In this document: piece by piece, positions 10,588-21,116 of the stretch
How positions within the stretch are numbered: position 1 is the first letter of the stretch
Layout of the letters: every line of letters starts with the position of its first letter
Assembly (NCBI RefSeq): GCF_014803385.1
Contig: NZ_JACYFC010000008.1
Location: forward strand, 27,942 to 85,079
Reading direction: 5' to 3'
From: Marinomonas colpomeniae
GTDB taxonomy: Bacteria; Pseudomonadota; Gammaproteobacteria; Pseudomonadales; Marinomonadaceae
Length of the DNA stretch: 57,138 bases
Position numbers and translations under genes: made by a program
The notes under the pieces: generated by a model
Seen by the model: the letters and a program-made list of their open reading frames with translations, nothing else
Database searches by the model: none
Told to the model about the DNA's origin: nothing

Positions 10588-10893
10588 ATGGCTAAAATAT
10601 CAATGATTCAACGCGAAGCAAAACGTACTAAATTGGTAGCTAAGCATGCTGAAAAGCGCGCTGCATTAAAAGCGATCATTAGTGATGTTAATGCTTCGGA
10701 CGATGAAAAGTGGGAAGCGACGCTTAAATTGCAAGCGCTTCCACGCGATTCATCTTCTTCTCGCCAGCGTAACCGTTGTCAAATAACGGGTCGCCCACAT
10801 GGTGTTTATCGTAAGTTTGGTTTGTCAAGAATCAAACTGCGCGAAGCGGCTATGCGCGGTGATGTACCAGGCTTGAAGAAAGCTAGTTGGTAA
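10588..10893 (+). CDS. rpsN: 30S ribosomal protein S14 (zinc-independent form)
   Basis: At 101 residues this is the long, C-minus type of S14: it lacks the CxxC zinc pairs of the short form. The C-terminal signature [20 protein letters not shown] is present. S14 is in the 30S head near S3 and S10. It lies 12 bases after rplE. The following 129-base gap carries a long hairpin and is the largest break inside the spc operon. Confidence 0.97.
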   Translation: MAKISMIQREAKRTKLVAKHAEKRAALKAIISDVNASDDEKWEATLKLQALPRDSSSSRQRNRCQITGRPHGVYRKFGLSRIKLREAAMRGDVPGLKKASW

Positions 10894-10899
10894 GCAAGT

Positions 10900-10983
10900 A
10901 GAGCGCGGTCATAATACATGGCGGTGAGTGGGTGTCTAAAAGCTGGACATCCAGCTCGCCGCTGTGTACTATGCGCGAGCTCT
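10900..10983 (+). promoter_or_regulatory. Long interrupted hairpin in the rpsN-rpsH gap
   Basis: Nearly the whole gap folds back on itself. From outside in, AGAG pairs with CTCT, CGCG with CGCG, and CATA with TATG. A 14-bp helix follows (10915-10928 with 10955-10968, three G-U pairs), then an 8-bp helix (10929-10936 with 10946-10953). There is no T-tract, so it is not a terminator. It lies 39 bases before the rpsH start, where an S8 feedback site would be plausible. Confidence 0.65.
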
Positions 10984-11022
10984 ATTTGCTGCACGATAGT
11001 TTTTTAAATTAGGAGCTCTTAA

Positions 11023-11415
11023 ATGAGTATGCAAGATACCCTTGCGGATATGTTTACACGTATTCGTAATGCACAGATGGCGTCTAAGACATCTGTGAGC
11101 ATGCCTTCATCAAAAATGAAGGCATCTGTCGCTGCAGTTCTACGCGAAGAAGGTTACGTAGGTAACTTCTCTGTAGATGAAGCGATAAAGCCGACACTTA
11201 CAATCGAGTTGAAATACTACGAAGGTAAGCCGGTTATTGAACAAATTAAACGCGCATCTCGCCCAAGTTTGCGTCAATACAAAGGCACTACTGCACTACC
11301 TAAAGTAGAAGCAGGCCTTGGTGTTGCAATCATCTCTACCTCTAAAGGTGTGATGACAGACCGAGCAGCTCGCGCTGCTGGTATTGGTGGCGAAGTGATC
11401 TGCACTGTATTCTAG
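11023..11415 (+). CDS. rpsH: 30S ribosomal protein S8
   Basis: This 130-residue primary binder of 16S rRNA helix 21 is, in E. coli, the translational repressor of the spc operon. [18 protein letters not shown] and the C-terminal [20 protein letters not shown] are typical. It has an AGGAG ribosome binding site. It follows the hairpin-containing gap, so its expression could be controlled separately from rpsN. Confidence 0.97.
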   Translation: MSMQDTLADMFTRIRNAQMASKTSVSMPSSKMKASVAAVLREEGYVGNFSVDEAIKPTLTIELKYYEGKPVIEQIKRASRPSLRQYKGTTALPKVEAGLGVAIISTSKGVMTDRAARAAGIGGEVICTVF

Positions 11416-11423
11416 GAGTTAGT

Positions 11424-11957
11424 ATGTCTCGAGTTGCTAAAAGTCCCGTGACGCTTCCTAGTGGTGTAGATCTAACTTTAAATGGACAAAATGTTGTTGT
11501 TAAAGGCGGCAAAGGTTCTTTAGAGTTTAATGTTCACTCAAGCGTTCAAGTGACTAAAGAAGAAAATGTTATTACCTTCGCTGCGCGCGATGGTGCAAAA
11601 CAAAGCCGTGCCTTAGCTGGTACAACTCGTTCTTTGATTAACAACATGGTTATTGGTGTTAGTGAAGGTTTCGAGAAAAGATTGCTTCTTCAAGGTGTTG
11701 GTTATCGTGCTGCTCTTAAAGGCAAAGTACTTAACCTGTCTCTGGGTTTTTCTCATCCAGTAGACTACGAATTACCTGAAGGCATAACAGCTGAATGTGC
11801 TTCTCAAACAGAAATCGTGATCAGAGGTGTTGATAAACAAGCCGTTGGTCAGGTTGCTGCAGAAGTTCGCGGTTTCCGTCCCCCTGAGCCTTATAAAGGC
11901 AAAGGTGTTCGCTATGCTGACGAAATCATTCGTCGTAAAGAAGCTAAGAAGAAGTAG
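11424..11957 (+). CDS. rplF: 50S ribosomal protein L6
   Basis: This 177-residue protein has two related alpha-beta domains and lies near the GTPase-associated centre. [17 protein letters not shown] and the C-terminal [19 protein letters not shown] are diagnostic. It lies 8 bases after rpsH and 10 before rplR. Confidence 0.97.
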   Translation: MSRVAKSPVTLPSGVDLTLNGQNVVVKGGKGSLEFNVHSSVQVTKEENVITFAARDGAKQSRALAGTTRSLINNMVIGVSEGFEKRLLLQGVGYRAALKGKVLNLSLGFSHPVDYELPEGITAECASQTEIVIRGVDKQAVGQVAAEVRGFRPPEPYKGKGVRYADEIIRRKEAKKK

Positions 11958-11967
11958 GTAGGCATTC

Positions 11968-12318
11968 ATGAACACTAAAAAACAATCTCGAATTCGTCGT
12001 GCACGTCGTGCGCGTTTGCATATTCGTGACTTAGGTGCGAATCGTCTTACTGTACATCGCACACCACGCCATATGTATGCTCAAGTGATTTCTCCATGTG
12101 GTAGTAAAGTGCTAGCTAGCGCTTCTACTCTTGAAGAAGCTCTACGTGCTACAGCGACAGGCAACAAAGCAGCGGCTAAAGAAGTCGGTACTTTGATTGC
12201 TGCTCGCGCTAAAGAAGCAGGTGTCACTGCGGTCGCTTTTGACCGTTCTGGCTTTAAATACCACGGTCGCGTCCAAGTACTTGCTGACGCAGCACGTGAA
12301 GCCGGTCTAGAGTTTTAA
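11968..12318 (+). CDS. rplR: 50S ribosomal protein L18
   Basis: This 116-residue protein binds 5S rRNA in the central protuberance with L5. The basic N-terminus ([15 protein letters not shown]) is followed by the alpha-beta domain ending [11 protein letters not shown]. It stands in the usual spc operon place between rplF and rpsE. Confidence 0.97.
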   Translation: MNTKKQSRIRRARRARLHIRDLGANRLTVHRTPRHMYAQVISPCGSKVLASASTLEEALRATATGNKAAAKEVGTLIAARAKEAGVTAVAFDRSGFKYHGRVQVLADAAREAGLEF

Positions 12319-12328
12319 GGGGTAGCAA

Positions 12329-12829
12329 ATGGCTGTTAATGATCAACAAACTAGCGACCTCCAAGAGAAGCTAGTACAGGTAAACCGAGTTGCTAAAGTT
12401 GTAAAGGGTGGTCGTATCTTCTCTTTCACTGCTTTAACAGTTGTCGGTGATGGAAATGGTAAGGTTGGCTTTGGTCGCGGTAAAGCGCGTGAAGTTCCAC
12501 AAGCTATTCAAAAAGCTATGGAACAAGCTCGTCGTAACATAGTTTCTGTAAAACTTGACGGCGGTACTCTTCAGTATCCTGTTAAAGCATCTCACGGTGC
12601 TTCTAAGGTTTACATGCAACCAGCTTCTCAAGGTACTGGCATCATCGCCGGTGGTGCAATGCGTGCGGTTCTAGAAATCGCTGGCGTTCACAACGTATTG
12701 GCTAAATGTTACGGTTCTACAAATCCAGTAAACGTGGTTCGCGCTACGATTAAAGGTTTGCAGGATATGAAAGCACCTGAACAAATCGCAGCAAAACGCG
12801 GTAAGTCAGTCGATCAAATATTGGGGTAA
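12329..12829 (+). CDS. rpsE: 30S ribosomal protein S5
   Basis: This 166-residue protein lies at the mRNA entry channel and affects fidelity; mutations near its N-terminal loop give spectinomycin resistance. The S5 signature [18 protein letters not shown] is present near residue 23, followed by [12 protein letters not shown]. An AAGGGG ribosome binding site precedes the start. It lies 6 bases before rpmD. Confidence 0.97.
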   Translation: MAVNDQQTSDLQEKLVQVNRVAKVVKGGRIFSFTALTVVGDGNGKVGFGRGKAREVPQAIQKAMEQARRNIVSVKLDGGTLQYPVKASHGASKVYMQPASQGTGIIAGGAMRAVLEIAGVHNVLAKCYGSTNPVNVVRATIKGLQDMKAPEQIAAKRGKSVDQILG

Positions 12830-12835
12830 TGTGTT

Positions 12836-13021
12836 ATGGCGAATAATACCATCACAGTTCAACTAACCCGTAGCCCGATCGGTCGTCTTCCAAAACACCG
12901 TGAAACTGTTAAAGGTTTGGGTTTACGCAAAGTTGGCCAAACACGCGAGCTGGAAGATACTCCAGCTGTACGTGGCATGGTTAATAAAGTTTATTACATG
13001 GTTAAAGTGGTAGGAGAATAA
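12836..13021 (+). CDS. rpmD: 50S ribosomal protein L30
   Basis: This 61-residue protein has the typical [20 protein letters not shown] and [15 protein letters not shown] segments. It binds 23S rRNA domain II near the 5S particle. It lies 6 bases after rpsE, and its stop is one base before the rplO ATG. Confidence 0.96.
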   Translation: MANNTITVQLTRSPIGRLPKHRETVKGLGLRKVGQTRELEDTPAVRGMVNKVYYMVKVVGE

Positions 13022-13022
13022 T

Positions 13023-13457
13023 ATGTTTTTAAATACTCTTAGTCCTGCCGCAGGTAGCAAGCATGCTCCTAAACGTGTTGGTCGCGGTATTGGTAGCGGC
13101 TTGGGCAAAACCGGCGGGCGAGGCCATAAAGGTCTTAAATCTCGCTCTGGTGGCTCAGTAAAACCTGGTTTTGAAGGTGGTCAAATGCCTTTGCAGAAAC
13201 GCCTGCCAAAATTTGGTTTTACTTCGCGTCAAGCAAAGTATGTTGCTGAAGTTCGTTTAAACGAACTTGCTGCTGTAAATGCTGAAGTTGTAGATTTGGC
13301 TGCTCTTAAAAGCGCCGACATTCTTGGTCATCAAATTAAGACTGCACGTGTAATCTTGTCTGGTTCTATCGACAAAGCTATTACCGTTCGTGGCCTTAAA
13401 TTGACTAAAGGTGCTCGTGCCGCTATTGAAGCAGCTGGCGGAAAAGTCGAGGAATAA
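13023..13457 (+). CDS. rplO: 50S ribosomal protein L15
   Basis: This 144-residue late 50S assembly protein has a long glycine-rich basic N-terminal extension ([18 protein letters not shown]) and a globular C-terminal domain. The stop codon is directly followed by the secY start, so expression of the two is tightly linked, as in other spc operons. Confidence 0.97.
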   Translation: MFLNTLSPAAGSKHAPKRVGRGIGSGLGKTGGRGHKGLKSRSGGSVKPGFEGGQMPLQKRLPKFGFTSRQAKYVAEVRLNELAAVNAEVVDLAALKSADILGHQIKTARVILSGSIDKAITVRGLKLTKGARAAIEAAGGKVEE

Positions 13458-14786
13458 ATGGCAAAGCGTGACTCACAACCTGCTGGTGCACAAAACGGAT
13501 TAGGTGAGCTTTGGGCTCGTATTCGTTTTGTATTCTTAGCAATTATTGTATACCGAATTGGTGCGCATATTCCTGTCCCGGGCATTAACCCTGACAGATT
13601 ATCTGCATTATTTGACCAAAATGAAGGCACAATTCTGAGTTTATTTAACGTATTCTCAGGGGGCGCACTAGAACGCATGAGTATTCTTGCGCTCGGTATT
13701 TTGCCCTATATTTCTGCCTCTATTATTATGCAGTTATTGACGGTCGTGAGTCCGCAGCTAGAGCAGTTGAAAAAAGAGGGTGAAGCGGGTCGTCGTAAGA
13801 TTACTCAGTACACTCGCTACGGTACGGTTCTTCTTGCACTTGTTCAGTCTGCTAGTATGGCAGTTGGACTTGCAAGCCAAGGGATCTCATTTAGTAGTGG
13901 TATAGAATTCTATGCTGTTGCTGTTGTGACGCTTGTTGCTGGTACTGTCTTCTTAATGTGGTTAGGTGAGCAAGTTACTGAAAAAGGCATTGGTAATGGT
14001 ATATCCATTCTTATCTTCGCCGGTATCGTTGCAGGCCTACCATCTGCTTTAGCTCGCTCTTTCGAATCGGCTCGTCAAGGCGATATCAATATTTTAGCTT
14101 TGTTGCTAATTGGTATAATTGCCATTGCGACTATCGCGTTCGTTGTTTTCATCGAACGTGGTCAGCGTCGTATTACGGTGAATTATGCTAAGCGCCAGCA
14201 AGGCAAAAAAGTATTTGCTGCGCAAAAGAGTCATTTGCCACTTAAAGTGAATATGGCTGGTGTTATACCGCCAATCTTCGCTTCAAGTATCCTTTTGTTT
14301 CCTGCTTCGATCGGCCAATGGTTTGGTCAAGGTGAGGGAATGGAATGGCTGCAAAATATCTCTTTAGCTCTTGCTCCTGGGCAACCGCTCTATGTGTTGT
14401 TGTTTGCAATCGCAATTGTCTTCTTTTGCTTTTTCTATACAGCGCTAGTGTTTAACCCTAAAGATGTGGCAGATAACTTGAAAAAATCCGGTGCTTTTTT
14501 ACCGGGTATTCGTCCAGGTGATCATACTGCTCGATATATCGATGGTGTAATGACTCGTTTGACATTGTTTGGTGCTTTATACATCACTCTAGTGTCTCTG
14601 ATGCCTCAATTCTTTGTTGTTGCGTGGAATGTTCCATTCTACTTTGGCGGTACTTCTATGTTGATCGTAGTAGTTGTTGTCATGGACTTTATGTCGCAAG
14701 TTCAAAGTCATTTGATGAGTCAGCAGTACGGTGCATTAATGAAAAAGTCTAATCTGACTGGTTATGGTCAGAATGGCCTGATGTAA
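13458..14786 (+). CDS. secY: Protein translocase subunit SecY
   Basis: This 442-residue channel-forming subunit of the SecYEG inner-membrane translocon has ten expected membrane segments. Family signatures include [10 protein letters not shown] in the first segment region, [15 protein letters not shown], and the cytoplasmic loop [18 protein letters not shown]. The C-terminal loop [20 protein letters not shown] is the SecA and ribosome contact region. The start abuts the rplO stop. rpmJ follows. Confidence 0.98.
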   Translation: MAKRDSQPAGAQNGLGELWARIRFVFLAIIVYRIGAHIPVPGINPDRLSALFDQNEGTILSLFNVFSGGALERMSILALGILPYISASIIMQLLTVVSPQLEQLKKEGEAGRRKITQYTRYGTVLLALVQSASMAVGLASQGISFSSGIEFYAVAVVTLVAGTVFLMWLGEQVTEKGIGNGISILIFAGIVAGLPSALARSFESARQGDINILALLLIGIIAIATIAFVVFIERGQRRITVNYAKRQQGKKVFAAQKSHLPLKVNMAGVIPPIFASSILLFPASIGQWFGQGEGMEWLQNISLALAPGQPLYVLLFAIAIVFFCFFYTALVFNPKDVADNLKKSGAFLPGIRPGDHTARYIDGVMTRLTLFGALYITLVSLMPQFFVVAWNVPFYFGGTSMLIVVVVVMDFMSQVQSHLMSQQYGALMKKSNLTGYGQNGLM

Positions 14787-14813
14787 TGCGTTAAGCATTA
14801 GTTGGAGATCAAT

Positions 14814-14927
14814 ATGAAAGTACGTGCATCTGTAAAGAAAATCTGTCGTAACTGTAAAATCGTTCGTCGTAACGGTGCAGTTCGAGTGATTTGTGTTGAG
14901 CCTCGTCATAAACAACGTCAAGGTTAA
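14814..14927 (+). CDS. rpmJ: 50S ribosomal protein L36
   Basis: This 37-residue protein starts [19 protein letters not shown]. It keeps the zinc-ribbon ligands: Cys11 and Cys14, then Cys27 and His32. This is the zinc-binding form; some bacteria carry a Cys-less copy under zinc starvation control. It follows secY with a TTGGAG ribosome binding site, as in E. coli. It marks the end of the spc operon. Confidence 0.97.
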   Translation: MKVRASVKKICRNCKIVRRNGAVRVICVEPRHKQRQG

Positions 14928-14952
14928 TAACGAGTCTGCTCAATGATAGGTA

Positions 14953-14998
14953 AGGGTGGTTGATTTATGTCCTAAAGATAGGCATAATCAGCCGCCCT
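14953..14998 (+). promoter_or_regulatory. Hairpin in the rpsM leader, candidate alpha-operon S4 control region
   Basis: The 5' arm AGGGTGGTTGATT pairs over 13 bp (two G-U) with the 3' arm ending at 14998. After a one-base bulge, three more pairs follow and then a CCT/AGG closure. There is no T-tract. It ends 56 bases before the rpsM start. In E. coli the alpha operon leader folds into an S4-binding pseudoknot at this place. Equivalence is inferred from position only. Confidence 0.5.
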
Positions 14999-15054
14999 AA
15001 TGATAGTAAAGTGATGAATTATTTAATAATCATCAATAACAACGGAGTAAAATG

Positions 15055-15411
15055 ATGGCTCGTATAGCCGGTGTCAATATTCCTGACAATAAACATGCGG
15101 TCATTTCTCTGACTTACATCTTCGGAATTGGCCGTACTCGTTCGCGCGCTATTTGTGCTGCTACGAGTGTTGCAGAATCTGCGAAAATAGGTTCATTAAG
15201 TGATGATATCCTTGATGAACTTCGTGGCGAAGTTGCTAAGTACACTGTAGAGGGTGACTTACGTCGTGAAGTCAGTATGTCTATCAAACGTTTGATGGAC
15301 TTAGGTTGCAACCGCGGGATTCGTCATCGCCGCAGCCTACCAGTTCGTGGTCAACGTACCAAAACGAACGCTCGTACACGTAAAGGCCCACGTAAGCCTA
15401 TTCGTAAGTAA
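15055..15411 (+). CDS. rpsM: 30S ribosomal protein S13
   Basis: This 118-residue head protein contacts P-site tRNA and the 50S subunit through bridges B1a and B1b. [20 protein letters not shown] and the C-terminal [19 protein letters not shown] are diagnostic. Two ATGs stand in tandem (15052 and 15055). I chose the second because GGAG at 15044-15047 is better spaced for it and it matches the family start. It is the first gene of the alpha operon and follows a structured leader. Confidence 0.96.
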   Translation: MARIAGVNIPDNKHAVISLTYIFGIGRTRSRAICAATSVAESAKIGSLSDDILDELRGEVAKYTVEGDLRREVSMSIKRLMDLGCNRGIRHRRSLPVRGQRTKTNARTRKGPRKPIRK

Positions 15412-15425
15412 TTTAAACGCGTTTC

Positions 15426-15450
15426 GCTCTAGCCTCAAGTGGGCTGGAGC
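15426..15450 (+). other. Small hairpin in the rpsM-rpsK gap
   Basis: GCTCTAGCC (15426-15434) pairs with GGCTGGAGC (15442-15450) over 9 bp with one G-U. There is no T-tract. Its role is unknown; it may stabilise or mark a processing point in the alpha operon mRNA. Confidence 0.4.
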
Positions 15451-15475
15451 TGAGCATTAAACAGGAAAGTGCAAT

Positions 15476-15868
15476 ATGGCTAAGCCAGCAGCGCGCACCA
15501 CCAAGAAGAAAGTCAAAAAGACTGTCGTCGATGGTGTTGCTCATGTACATGCCTCATTCAATAACACGATTGTGACTATCACCGACCGTCAAGGCAACGC
15601 TTTGTCTTGGGCTACTGCAGGTGGTTCTGGTTTTCGTGGTTCTCGTAAAAGTACTCCTTTCGCAGCTCAAGTAGCAGCGGAACGTGCCGGTACTGTCGCA
15701 CAAGAATTTGGCCTTAAAAACGTTGATGTAATGATTAAGGGCCCTGGTCCTGGTCGTGAGTCTGCAGTTCGCGCATTGAACTCTTTAGGCTTACGTATTA
15801 ATAACATCACAGATGTGACGCCAATCCCGCACAACGGTTGCCGTCCACCTAAGAAACGTCGCGTTTAA
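15476..15868 (+). CDS. rpsK: 30S ribosomal protein S11
   Basis: This 130-residue protein lies in the 30S platform next to the E-site mRNA. VADGV-like segment [19 protein letters not shown] and the C-terminal [18 protein letters not shown] are diagnostic, including the conserved Asn-Gly. It lies 64 bases after rpsM and 13 before rpsD. Confidence 0.97.
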   Translation: MAKPAARTTKKKVKKTVVDGVAHVHASFNNTIVTITDRQGNALSWATAGGSGFRGSRKSTPFAAQVAAERAGTVAQEFGLKNVDVMIKGPGPGRESAVRALNSLGLRINNITDVTPIPHNGCRPPKKRRV

Positions 15869-15881
15869 AGGAGACAGATAC

Positions 15882-16502
15882 ATGGCTCGTTATATAGGTC
15901 CAACTTGTAAGTTGTCTCGTCGTGAAGGTACCGACTTGCAATTGAAGAGCGGTTCACGCGCTCTTGAGTCTAAATGTAAAGCAGATACGGTTCCGGGTGT
16001 ACATGGTGCACGTCGTAGTCGTCTTTCTGATTACGGCTTACAATTACGTGAGAAACAAAAAGTACGTCGTATGTACGGTGTTCTTGAAAAACAATTCCGT
16101 AACTACTACAAATCTGCCGCTCGTCTTAAAGGCGCAACTGGTTCAAACCTTTTGCAACTTCTAGAATCTCGTTTAGATAACGTTGTTTATCGCGCAGGTT
16201 TTGGTTCTACACGTGCGGAAGCTCGCCAATTAGTAGGCCATAAAGGCATTCTAGTAAATGGTGCAACGGTTAATATCGCGTCTTACCAAGTTCAAGCTGG
16301 TGACGTAGTATCTATCCGTGAAAAGGCTAAGAAGCAATTGCGTGTATTAAGCGCACTAGAGCTATCTAAAAGTCGTTCAGCGATCCATTGGATCGAGGTT
16401 GATTCAACCAAATTAGAAGCAACTTATAAAGCTGCTCCTGAACGTGCCGATTTATCAGCTGAAATTAATGAGAACCTAATTGTCGAACTTTACTCTAAGT
16501 AA
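15882..16502 (+). CDS. rpsD: 30S ribosomal protein S4
   Basis: This 206-residue primary 16S binder starts 30S body assembly and affects accuracy. It has an S4 RNA-binding domain near residue 97 ([20 protein letters not shown]). The N-terminus carries a single Cys ([11 protein letters not shown]) and a second at SKCKAD, not the full four-Cys zinc set of some homologues. In E. coli, S4 is the repressor of the alpha operon. Confidence 0.97.
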   Translation: MARYIGPTCKLSRREGTDLQLKSGSRALESKCKADTVPGVHGARRSRLSDYGLQLREKQKVRRMYGVLEKQFRNYYKSAARLKGATGSNLLQLLESRLDNVVYRAGFGSTRAEARQLVGHKGILVNGATVNIASYQVQAGDVVSIREKAKKQLRVLSALELSKSRSAIHWIEVDSTKLEATYKAAPERADLSAEINENLIVELYSK

Positions 16503-16535
16503 GTCGGTAACTAGGATCAAGAAATAGGTGGATCT

Positions 16536-17540
16536 ATGCAGCGTTCAGTGAGCGAATTGTTAACCCCACGCAACATTGAAGTGCAAGAATTGGGCAACAC
16601 TCGCGCTAAAGTTACACTACAACCACTAGAACGTGGTTTTGGTCATACTTTAGGTAACGCGTTACGCCGCATTCTTTTATCTTCAATGCCAGGTTGTGCG
16701 ATTGTTGAAGTTGAAATCGACGGTGTATTACATGAATACAGTGCAATCGAAGGGGTTAAAGAAGATGTTATTGAGATTCTTCTTAACCTGAAAGGAGTTG
16801 CGATCGCTCTACACGGGCAAGATGAAGCAACTCTTACTTTAAGTAAAAAGGGTCCTGGTATCGTAACAGCTGGTGATATTCAGCTAGTTGCAGATGCGGA
16901 GATCGCTAACCCAGATCATGTTATTGCGCACTTGGATGACACTGCAGAGCTAAATATGCAGATCAAAGTCGCACGTGGTCGTGGTTATGAGCCTGCTGAT
17001 GCTCGTGTTGCTGGTGATGATGAGACTCGTCCTATCGGTCGCTTGCAACTGGATGCTTCATTCAGCCCTGTTCGCCGAGTAGCGTACAGTGTCGATAATG
17101 CTCGTGTAGAGCAGCGTACAGATTTAGATAAGTTAGTCTTAGACATCGAATCTAATGGTACGATCGATCCTGAAGAAGCTATTCGTAGAGCAGCGACTAT
17201 TCTACAACAACAAATCGCAGTGTTTGTCGCCCTTGAAAGCGAAAGCGAAGCGCCTGTTGTAGAAGAAGAGGATGAAATCGATCCAATTTTGTTACGCCCG
17301 GTTGATGATCTTGAATTAACCGTTCGCAGTGCTAACTGTTTAAAAGCAGAAAACATTTATTACATCGGTGATTTGATTCAACGTACAGAGGTTGAGCTTC
17401 TTAAGACGCCTAACTTAGGTAAAAAGTCGTTAACTGAAATCAAAGATGTATTAGCGCAGCGTGGTTTGTCTTTGGGAATGCGTCTAGAAAACTGGCCACC
17501 GGCTAGTTTAAAAGACGATAGCAAAGTTCTAGCTCGCTAG
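16536..17540 (+). CDS. rpoA: RNA polymerase subunit alpha
   Basis: This 334-residue subunit has an N-terminal dimerisation domain ([20 protein letters not shown] near residue 33). An acidic linker around residue 235 follows (EEEDEIDP). The C-terminal domain binds UP elements and activators ([19 protein letters not shown], then [14 protein letters not shown]). The length agrees with the gammaproteobacterial form (about 330). It is the fourth gene of the alpha operon, ahead of rplQ. Confidence 0.98.
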   Translation: MQRSVSELLTPRNIEVQELGNTRAKVTLQPLERGFGHTLGNALRRILLSSMPGCAIVEVEIDGVLHEYSAIEGVKEDVIEILLNLKGVAIALHGQDEATLTLSKKGPGIVTAGDIQLVADAEIANPDHVIAHLDDTAELNMQIKVARGRGYEPADARVAGDDETRPIGRLQLDASFSPVRRVAYSVDNARVEQRTDLDKLVLDIESNGTIDPEEAIRRAATILQQQIAVFVALESESEAPVVEEEDEIDPILLRPVDDLELTVRSANCLKAENIYYIGDLIQRTEVELLKTPNLGKKSLTEIKDVLAQRGLSLGMRLENWPPASLKDDSKVLAR

Positions 17541-17582
17541 ATCATTGTTCCCTGACCACACTAGTTTGGTAAGGAATATAAA

Positions 17583-17960
17583 ATGCGTCATCGTAAGAGT
17601 GGTCGTCACTTAAACCGTACTAGCTCACATCGTAAAGCGATGTTTAAAAATATGGCAGTTTCCTTGTTTGAGCACGAAGTTATTAAAACTACGTTGCCTA
17701 AAGCAAAAGAATTACGCCGTGTTGCTGAGCCATTGATTACATTGGCGAAAGTTGATTCTGTAGCGAATCGTCGCCTTGCCTTTGCTCGTACTCGTAGCAA
17801 AGATGCAGTAGGTAAATTATTTACGCAGCTTGGTCCTCGTTACCAAGATCGTCCTGGCGGTTATGTTCGCATTCTAAAATGTGGCTTCCGTACAGGTGAT
17901 AATGCACCTATGGCTTATGTTGAATTGGTCGATCGACCAGTTGCAGAAGCTGCTGAGTAA
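17583..17960 (+). CDS. rplQ: 50S ribosomal protein L17
   Basis: This 125-residue protein near the exit tunnel starts [20 protein letters not shown]. The conserved C-terminal segment is [20 protein letters not shown]. It is the last gene of the alpha operon, 42 bases after rpoA and followed by an intrinsic terminator. Confidence 0.97.
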   Translation: MRHRKSGRHLNRTSSHRKAMFKNMAVSLFEHEVIKTTLPKAKELRRVAEPLITLAKVDSVANRRLAFARTRSKDAVGKLFTQLGPRYQDRPGGYVRILKCGFRTGDNAPMAYVELVDRPVAEAAE

Positions 17961-17974
17961 AATCAGTTTGTAAT

Positions 17975-18009
17975 AAAAAAGCCGAGCTTTAACAAGCTCG
18001 GCTTTTTTT
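17975..18009 (+). terminator. Intrinsic terminator of the alpha operon
   Basis: GCCGAGCTT (17981-17989) pairs with AAGCTCGGC (17994-18002) around a TAAC loop. A run of A precedes it and seven T follow. It lies 20 bases after the rplQ stop. Confidence 0.93.
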
Positions 18010-18061
18010 GTGCCTGAATTTTGTGTCTATGCCTCTAATGCATGTACAAGGCTATTGCTGG

Positions 18062-18115
18062 CTGATAAAAAAAATACCTGATGGAAATACTTCCATCAGG
18101 TATTTTTTTTATCAG
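18062..18115. terminator. Perfect 25-bp inverted repeat, bidirectional terminator between rplQ and uvrA
   Basis: CTGAT, eight A, then TACCTGATGGAA at 18062-18086 is exactly repeated in inverse at 18091-18115 around an ATAC loop. The A-tract and T-tract flank a GC-containing core, so it works as an intrinsic terminator in both directions. It serves uvrA on the minus strand and backs up the alpha operon terminator. Confidence 0.88.
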
Positions 18116-18136
18116 AGCCTTAACGCAACCTATAGC

Positions 18137-20959
18137 CTATTTAAGCATTAGCTTTAAGAATCGCCCTGTATGAGAGTTTTTAGCTTCAGCAATATCTTCA
18201 GGCGTTCCTTCCGCGACAATGTAACCGCCACCACTACCACCCTCTGGACCCAGGTCAACAACCCAATCGGCTGTTTTGATAACATCCAGGTTATGCTCAA
18301 TAACCACAACTGTATTTCCATGATCACGAAGACGATGTAGAACCTTAAGAAGCTGTTCAATATCGGCGAAATGTAATCCAGTGGTTGGCTCATCTAAGAT
18401 ATACAAAGTAGTGCCTGTATCTCGCTTAGACAATTCTTTCGCCAGTTTTACGCGCTGAGCTTCACCGCCCGATAAAGTTGTCGCGGCTTGTCCTAAGCGA
18501 ATATAACCTAGACCAACATCGACGAGTGTCTGTAGCTTTCGAGCGATAGATGGCACAGGGTCAAAAAACTCACGAGCATTTTCTATTGTCATTTCAAGGC
18601 ATTCGCGAATGTTCTTGCCTTTGTAGTGAATCTCTAGCGTTTCGCGGTTATAGCGTTTGCCTTTACAGGTATCACAAGGAACATAAACATCAGGAAGGAA
18701 ATGCATCTCTACCTTGATGACGCCATCACCTTGGCAAGCTTCACAGCGTCCGCCTTTCACATTGAAACTGAATCGACCTGGTTTATAACCACGTGAGCGC
18801 GCTTCTTGTGTAGCAGCAAACAGTTCTCGCATTGGTGTAAATATGCCCGTGTAAGTCGCTGGGTTAGATCTAGGCGTACGACCAATAGGGCTTTGATTAA
18901 TGTCTACACACTTATCAAATAAATCCATGCCTTCAATGCGTTCATGTGGCGCTGCTTTTAACGTTGTTGCTCCGTTTAACGCTGTCGCCGCAAGAGGGTA
19001 TAAAGTACCGTTTACCAAGGTTGATTTGCCAGATCCGGAAACACCCGTCACACAAGTCATCACACCAACAGGAATCCTTAAATCAACCGTGTTCAGGTTG
19101 TTACCTGTTGCACCAATCAAGTTAAGAGACATATTGTCTTTGGCTTTATGGCGAATAGTCGGAATTTCAATACGGCGTTTACCTGTTAAGTACTGCCCTG
19201 TGATAGATTCTGGACAATCCATAATGTCTTGAGGTGTACCGCTGGCAATAATCTCTCCACCATGAACCCCAGCGCCTGGTCCTATATCCACTACAAAGTC
19301 AGCAACGCGAATGGCGTCCTCATCATGTTCAACCACAATGACCGTATTGCCTAAGTCTCTAAGTCGAGTCAAAGTAGCAATTAGTCGTTCATTATCACGT
19401 TGGTGCAAACCAATAGAAGGCTCATCAAGAATGTACATAACGCCAACGAGTCCAGCGCCAATTTGGCTAGCAAGTCGAATACGCTGCGCTTCACCACCAG
19501 ACAAAGAGTCAGCCTTACGGTCAATGGTTAAGTAATCCAAGCCGACATTTACCAAGAAAGTTAAACGATCTCTAATTTCTTTGAGTATCTTTGAGGCAAT
19601 CTCGCCGCGTGCTCCAGGGAGTTCAAGCGTTTCGAAATACTTTAAACATTCAGCAATAGGGTATGTAACTATTTCTGGCAGTGTTTGTTCAGAAATGAAT
19701 ACATTGCGAGCGGAACGATTCAATCGAGCTCCATGACACTCTGGGCAAGCTTGAACGCTAATATATTGAGATAAGTCGGCACGAACACTGTCGGATTCCG
19801 TTTCATGATAGCGGCGTTGCAAATTAGGGATAACGCCTTCAAAAGAATGAGAGCGAGTCATTTTGTCGCCGCGTTCATTAATATAAACGAAATCTATTTT
19901 GTCTTTTCCTGAACCTTGTAATACGCGTTTTTTAAAATCTTCTGGTATGTCATGATATTTTGCATCAATATCAAAACCATAATGCTTCGCTAATGCAGTA
20001 AGTTGTTGGTAATAAAATATACTGCGACGTCCCCAACCACGAATCGCGCCTTCTGCTAGCGTCAGCGTCTCATCTTGAATGATTCGATCTGGATCGAACA
20101 TCTGATGTGTGCCAAGACCGTCACACGTTTGACAAGCACCATTCGGATTGTTGAACGAGAACAGTCGTGGTTCAAGCTCCGTTAAGCTGTAGCCACATAC
20201 AGGACAAGCGAATTTACTTGAAAAGATATACTCTTCCTTCTCATCGTCCATGTTTAGAGCTTTAGCAATACCGTCAGATAAACCTAAGCAAGTCTCAAAC
20301 GACTCAGCAAGGCGTAGCTGTAAATCTGAGCGTACTTTAAAGCGATCTATCACCACCTCAATCGTATGCTTCTTGTTTTTTTCTAATGCAGGCGCATCAT
20401 CTAAGTCAACAACGATGCCGTCTATACGAGCTCGAATAAAGCCCTTTGATAACAAATCGCTAATGGTATGTAAGTGCTCACCTTTGCGATCCTTGACGAT
20501 AGGTGCAAGCAACATCATCTTAGTTTCTTCAGGTAGAGATATAATTTTATCGACCATTTGTGATATGGTTTGCGCCTCTAAAGGCTCACCATGATCTGGG
20601 CAACGAGGTTGTCCGGCACGTGCATATAACAGTCGTAGATAATCGTATATTTCTGTTATTGTGCCGACTGTTGATCGAGGGTTGTGAGAGGTCGATTTTT
20701 GCTCGATAGAGATAGCAGGAGACAGACCTTCAATATGGTCAATGTCTGGCTTTTCCATCATAGATAAAAATTGGCGAGCATAAGTAGATAAAGACTCTAC
20801 ATAACGACGTTGGCCTTCTGCGTACAAAGTATCAAATGCGAGAGAGGATTTACCCGAGCCAGACAGTCCAGTTATCACCACAAGTTTGTCTCTTGGGATG
20901 TCTAAGTCCACATTTTTCAGATTGTGGGTGCGGGCTCCGCGTATGGTAATGGTATCCAT
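18137..20959 (-). CDS. uvrA: UvrABC excinuclease subunit A
   Basis: This 940-residue ABC-type ATPase recognises bulky DNA damage and loads UvrB in nucleotide excision repair. The first Walker A is GLSGSGKS at residues 31-38; a second, [11 protein letters not shown], opens the C-terminal ATPase. Zinc pairs CPVC/CQTC and CEAC/CDTC are both present, as are two LSGGEAQR signatures. The length is the same as E. coli UvrA (940). A LexA box lies about 56-71 bases upstream of the start, so SOS control is likely. It is divergent from the MFS gene. Confidence 0.98.
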   Translation of the reverse strand: MDTITIRGARTHNLKNVDLDIPRDKLVVITGLSGSGKSSLAFDTLYAEGQRRYVESLSTYARQFLSMMEKPDIDHIEGLSPAISIEQKSTSHNPRSTVGTITEIYDYLRLLYARAGQPRCPDHGEPLEAQTISQMVDKIISLPEETKMMLLAPIVKDRKGEHLHTISDLLSKGFIRARIDGIVVDLDDAPALEKNKKHTIEVVIDRFKVRSDLQLRLAESFETCLGLSDGIAKALNMDDEKEEYIFSSKFACPVCGYSLTELEPRLFSFNNPNGACQTCDGLGTHQMFDPDRIIQDETLTLAEGAIRGWGRRSIFYYQQLTALAKHYGFDIDAKYHDIPEDFKKRVLQGSGKDKIDFVYINERGDKMTRSHSFEGVIPNLQRRYHETESDSVRADLSQYISVQACPECHGARLNRSARNVFISEQTLPEIVTYPIAECLKYFETLELPGARGEIASKILKEIRDRLTFLVNVGLDYLTIDRKADSLSGGEAQRIRLASQIGAGLVGVMYILDEPSIGLHQRDNERLIATLTRLRDLGNTVIVVEHDEDAIRVADFVVDIGPGAGVHGGEIIASGTPQDIMDCPESITGQYLTGKRRIEIPTIRHKAKDNMSLNLIGATGNNLNTVDLRIPVGVMTCVTGVSGSGKSTLVNGTLYPLAATALNGATTLKAAPHERIEGMDLFDKCVDINQSPIGRTPRSNPATYTGIFTPMRELFAATQEARSRGYKPGRFSFNVKGGRCEACQGDGVIKVEMHFLPDVYVPCDTCKGKRYNRETLEIHYKGKNIRECLEMTIENAREFFDPVPSIARKLQTLVDVGLGYIRLGQAATTLSGGEAQRVKLAKELSKRDTGTTLYILDEPTTGLHFADIEQLLKVLHRLRDHGNTVVVIEHNLDVIKTADWVVDLGPEGGSGGGYIVAEGTPEDIAEAKNSHTGRFLKLMLK

Positions 20960-21014
20960 GAGTCTCCAATGTAAAATTGATCAACAGAAATGAATCTGCC
21001 AGTAAATTAAATAA

Positions 21015-21030
21015 CTGTCTATTTTTACAG
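21015..21030 (-). promoter_or_regulatory. LexA (SOS) box upstream of uvrA
   Basis: CTGT-CTATTTTT-ACAG matches the gammaproteobacterial LexA consensus CTGT-N8-ACAG with all eight outer bases and an AT-rich centre. It lies in the uvrA/MFS divergent region, where E. coli also has an SOS box between uvrA and its divergent neighbour ssb. Confidence 0.88.
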
Positions 21031-21116
21031 TAGTTGAAATAGAGCTTCAACGGTATTTTGAGTAAAATAGACATCTTTTTTCCTTAACCCCTAAGTTAAG
21101 TGGTTATTATTCCATT

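Noticed and set aside
18900..20594. Several open frames on the plus strand opposite uvrA
   Set aside because: They are antisense shadows of a strongly coding gene, without ribosome binding sites or recognisable domains.
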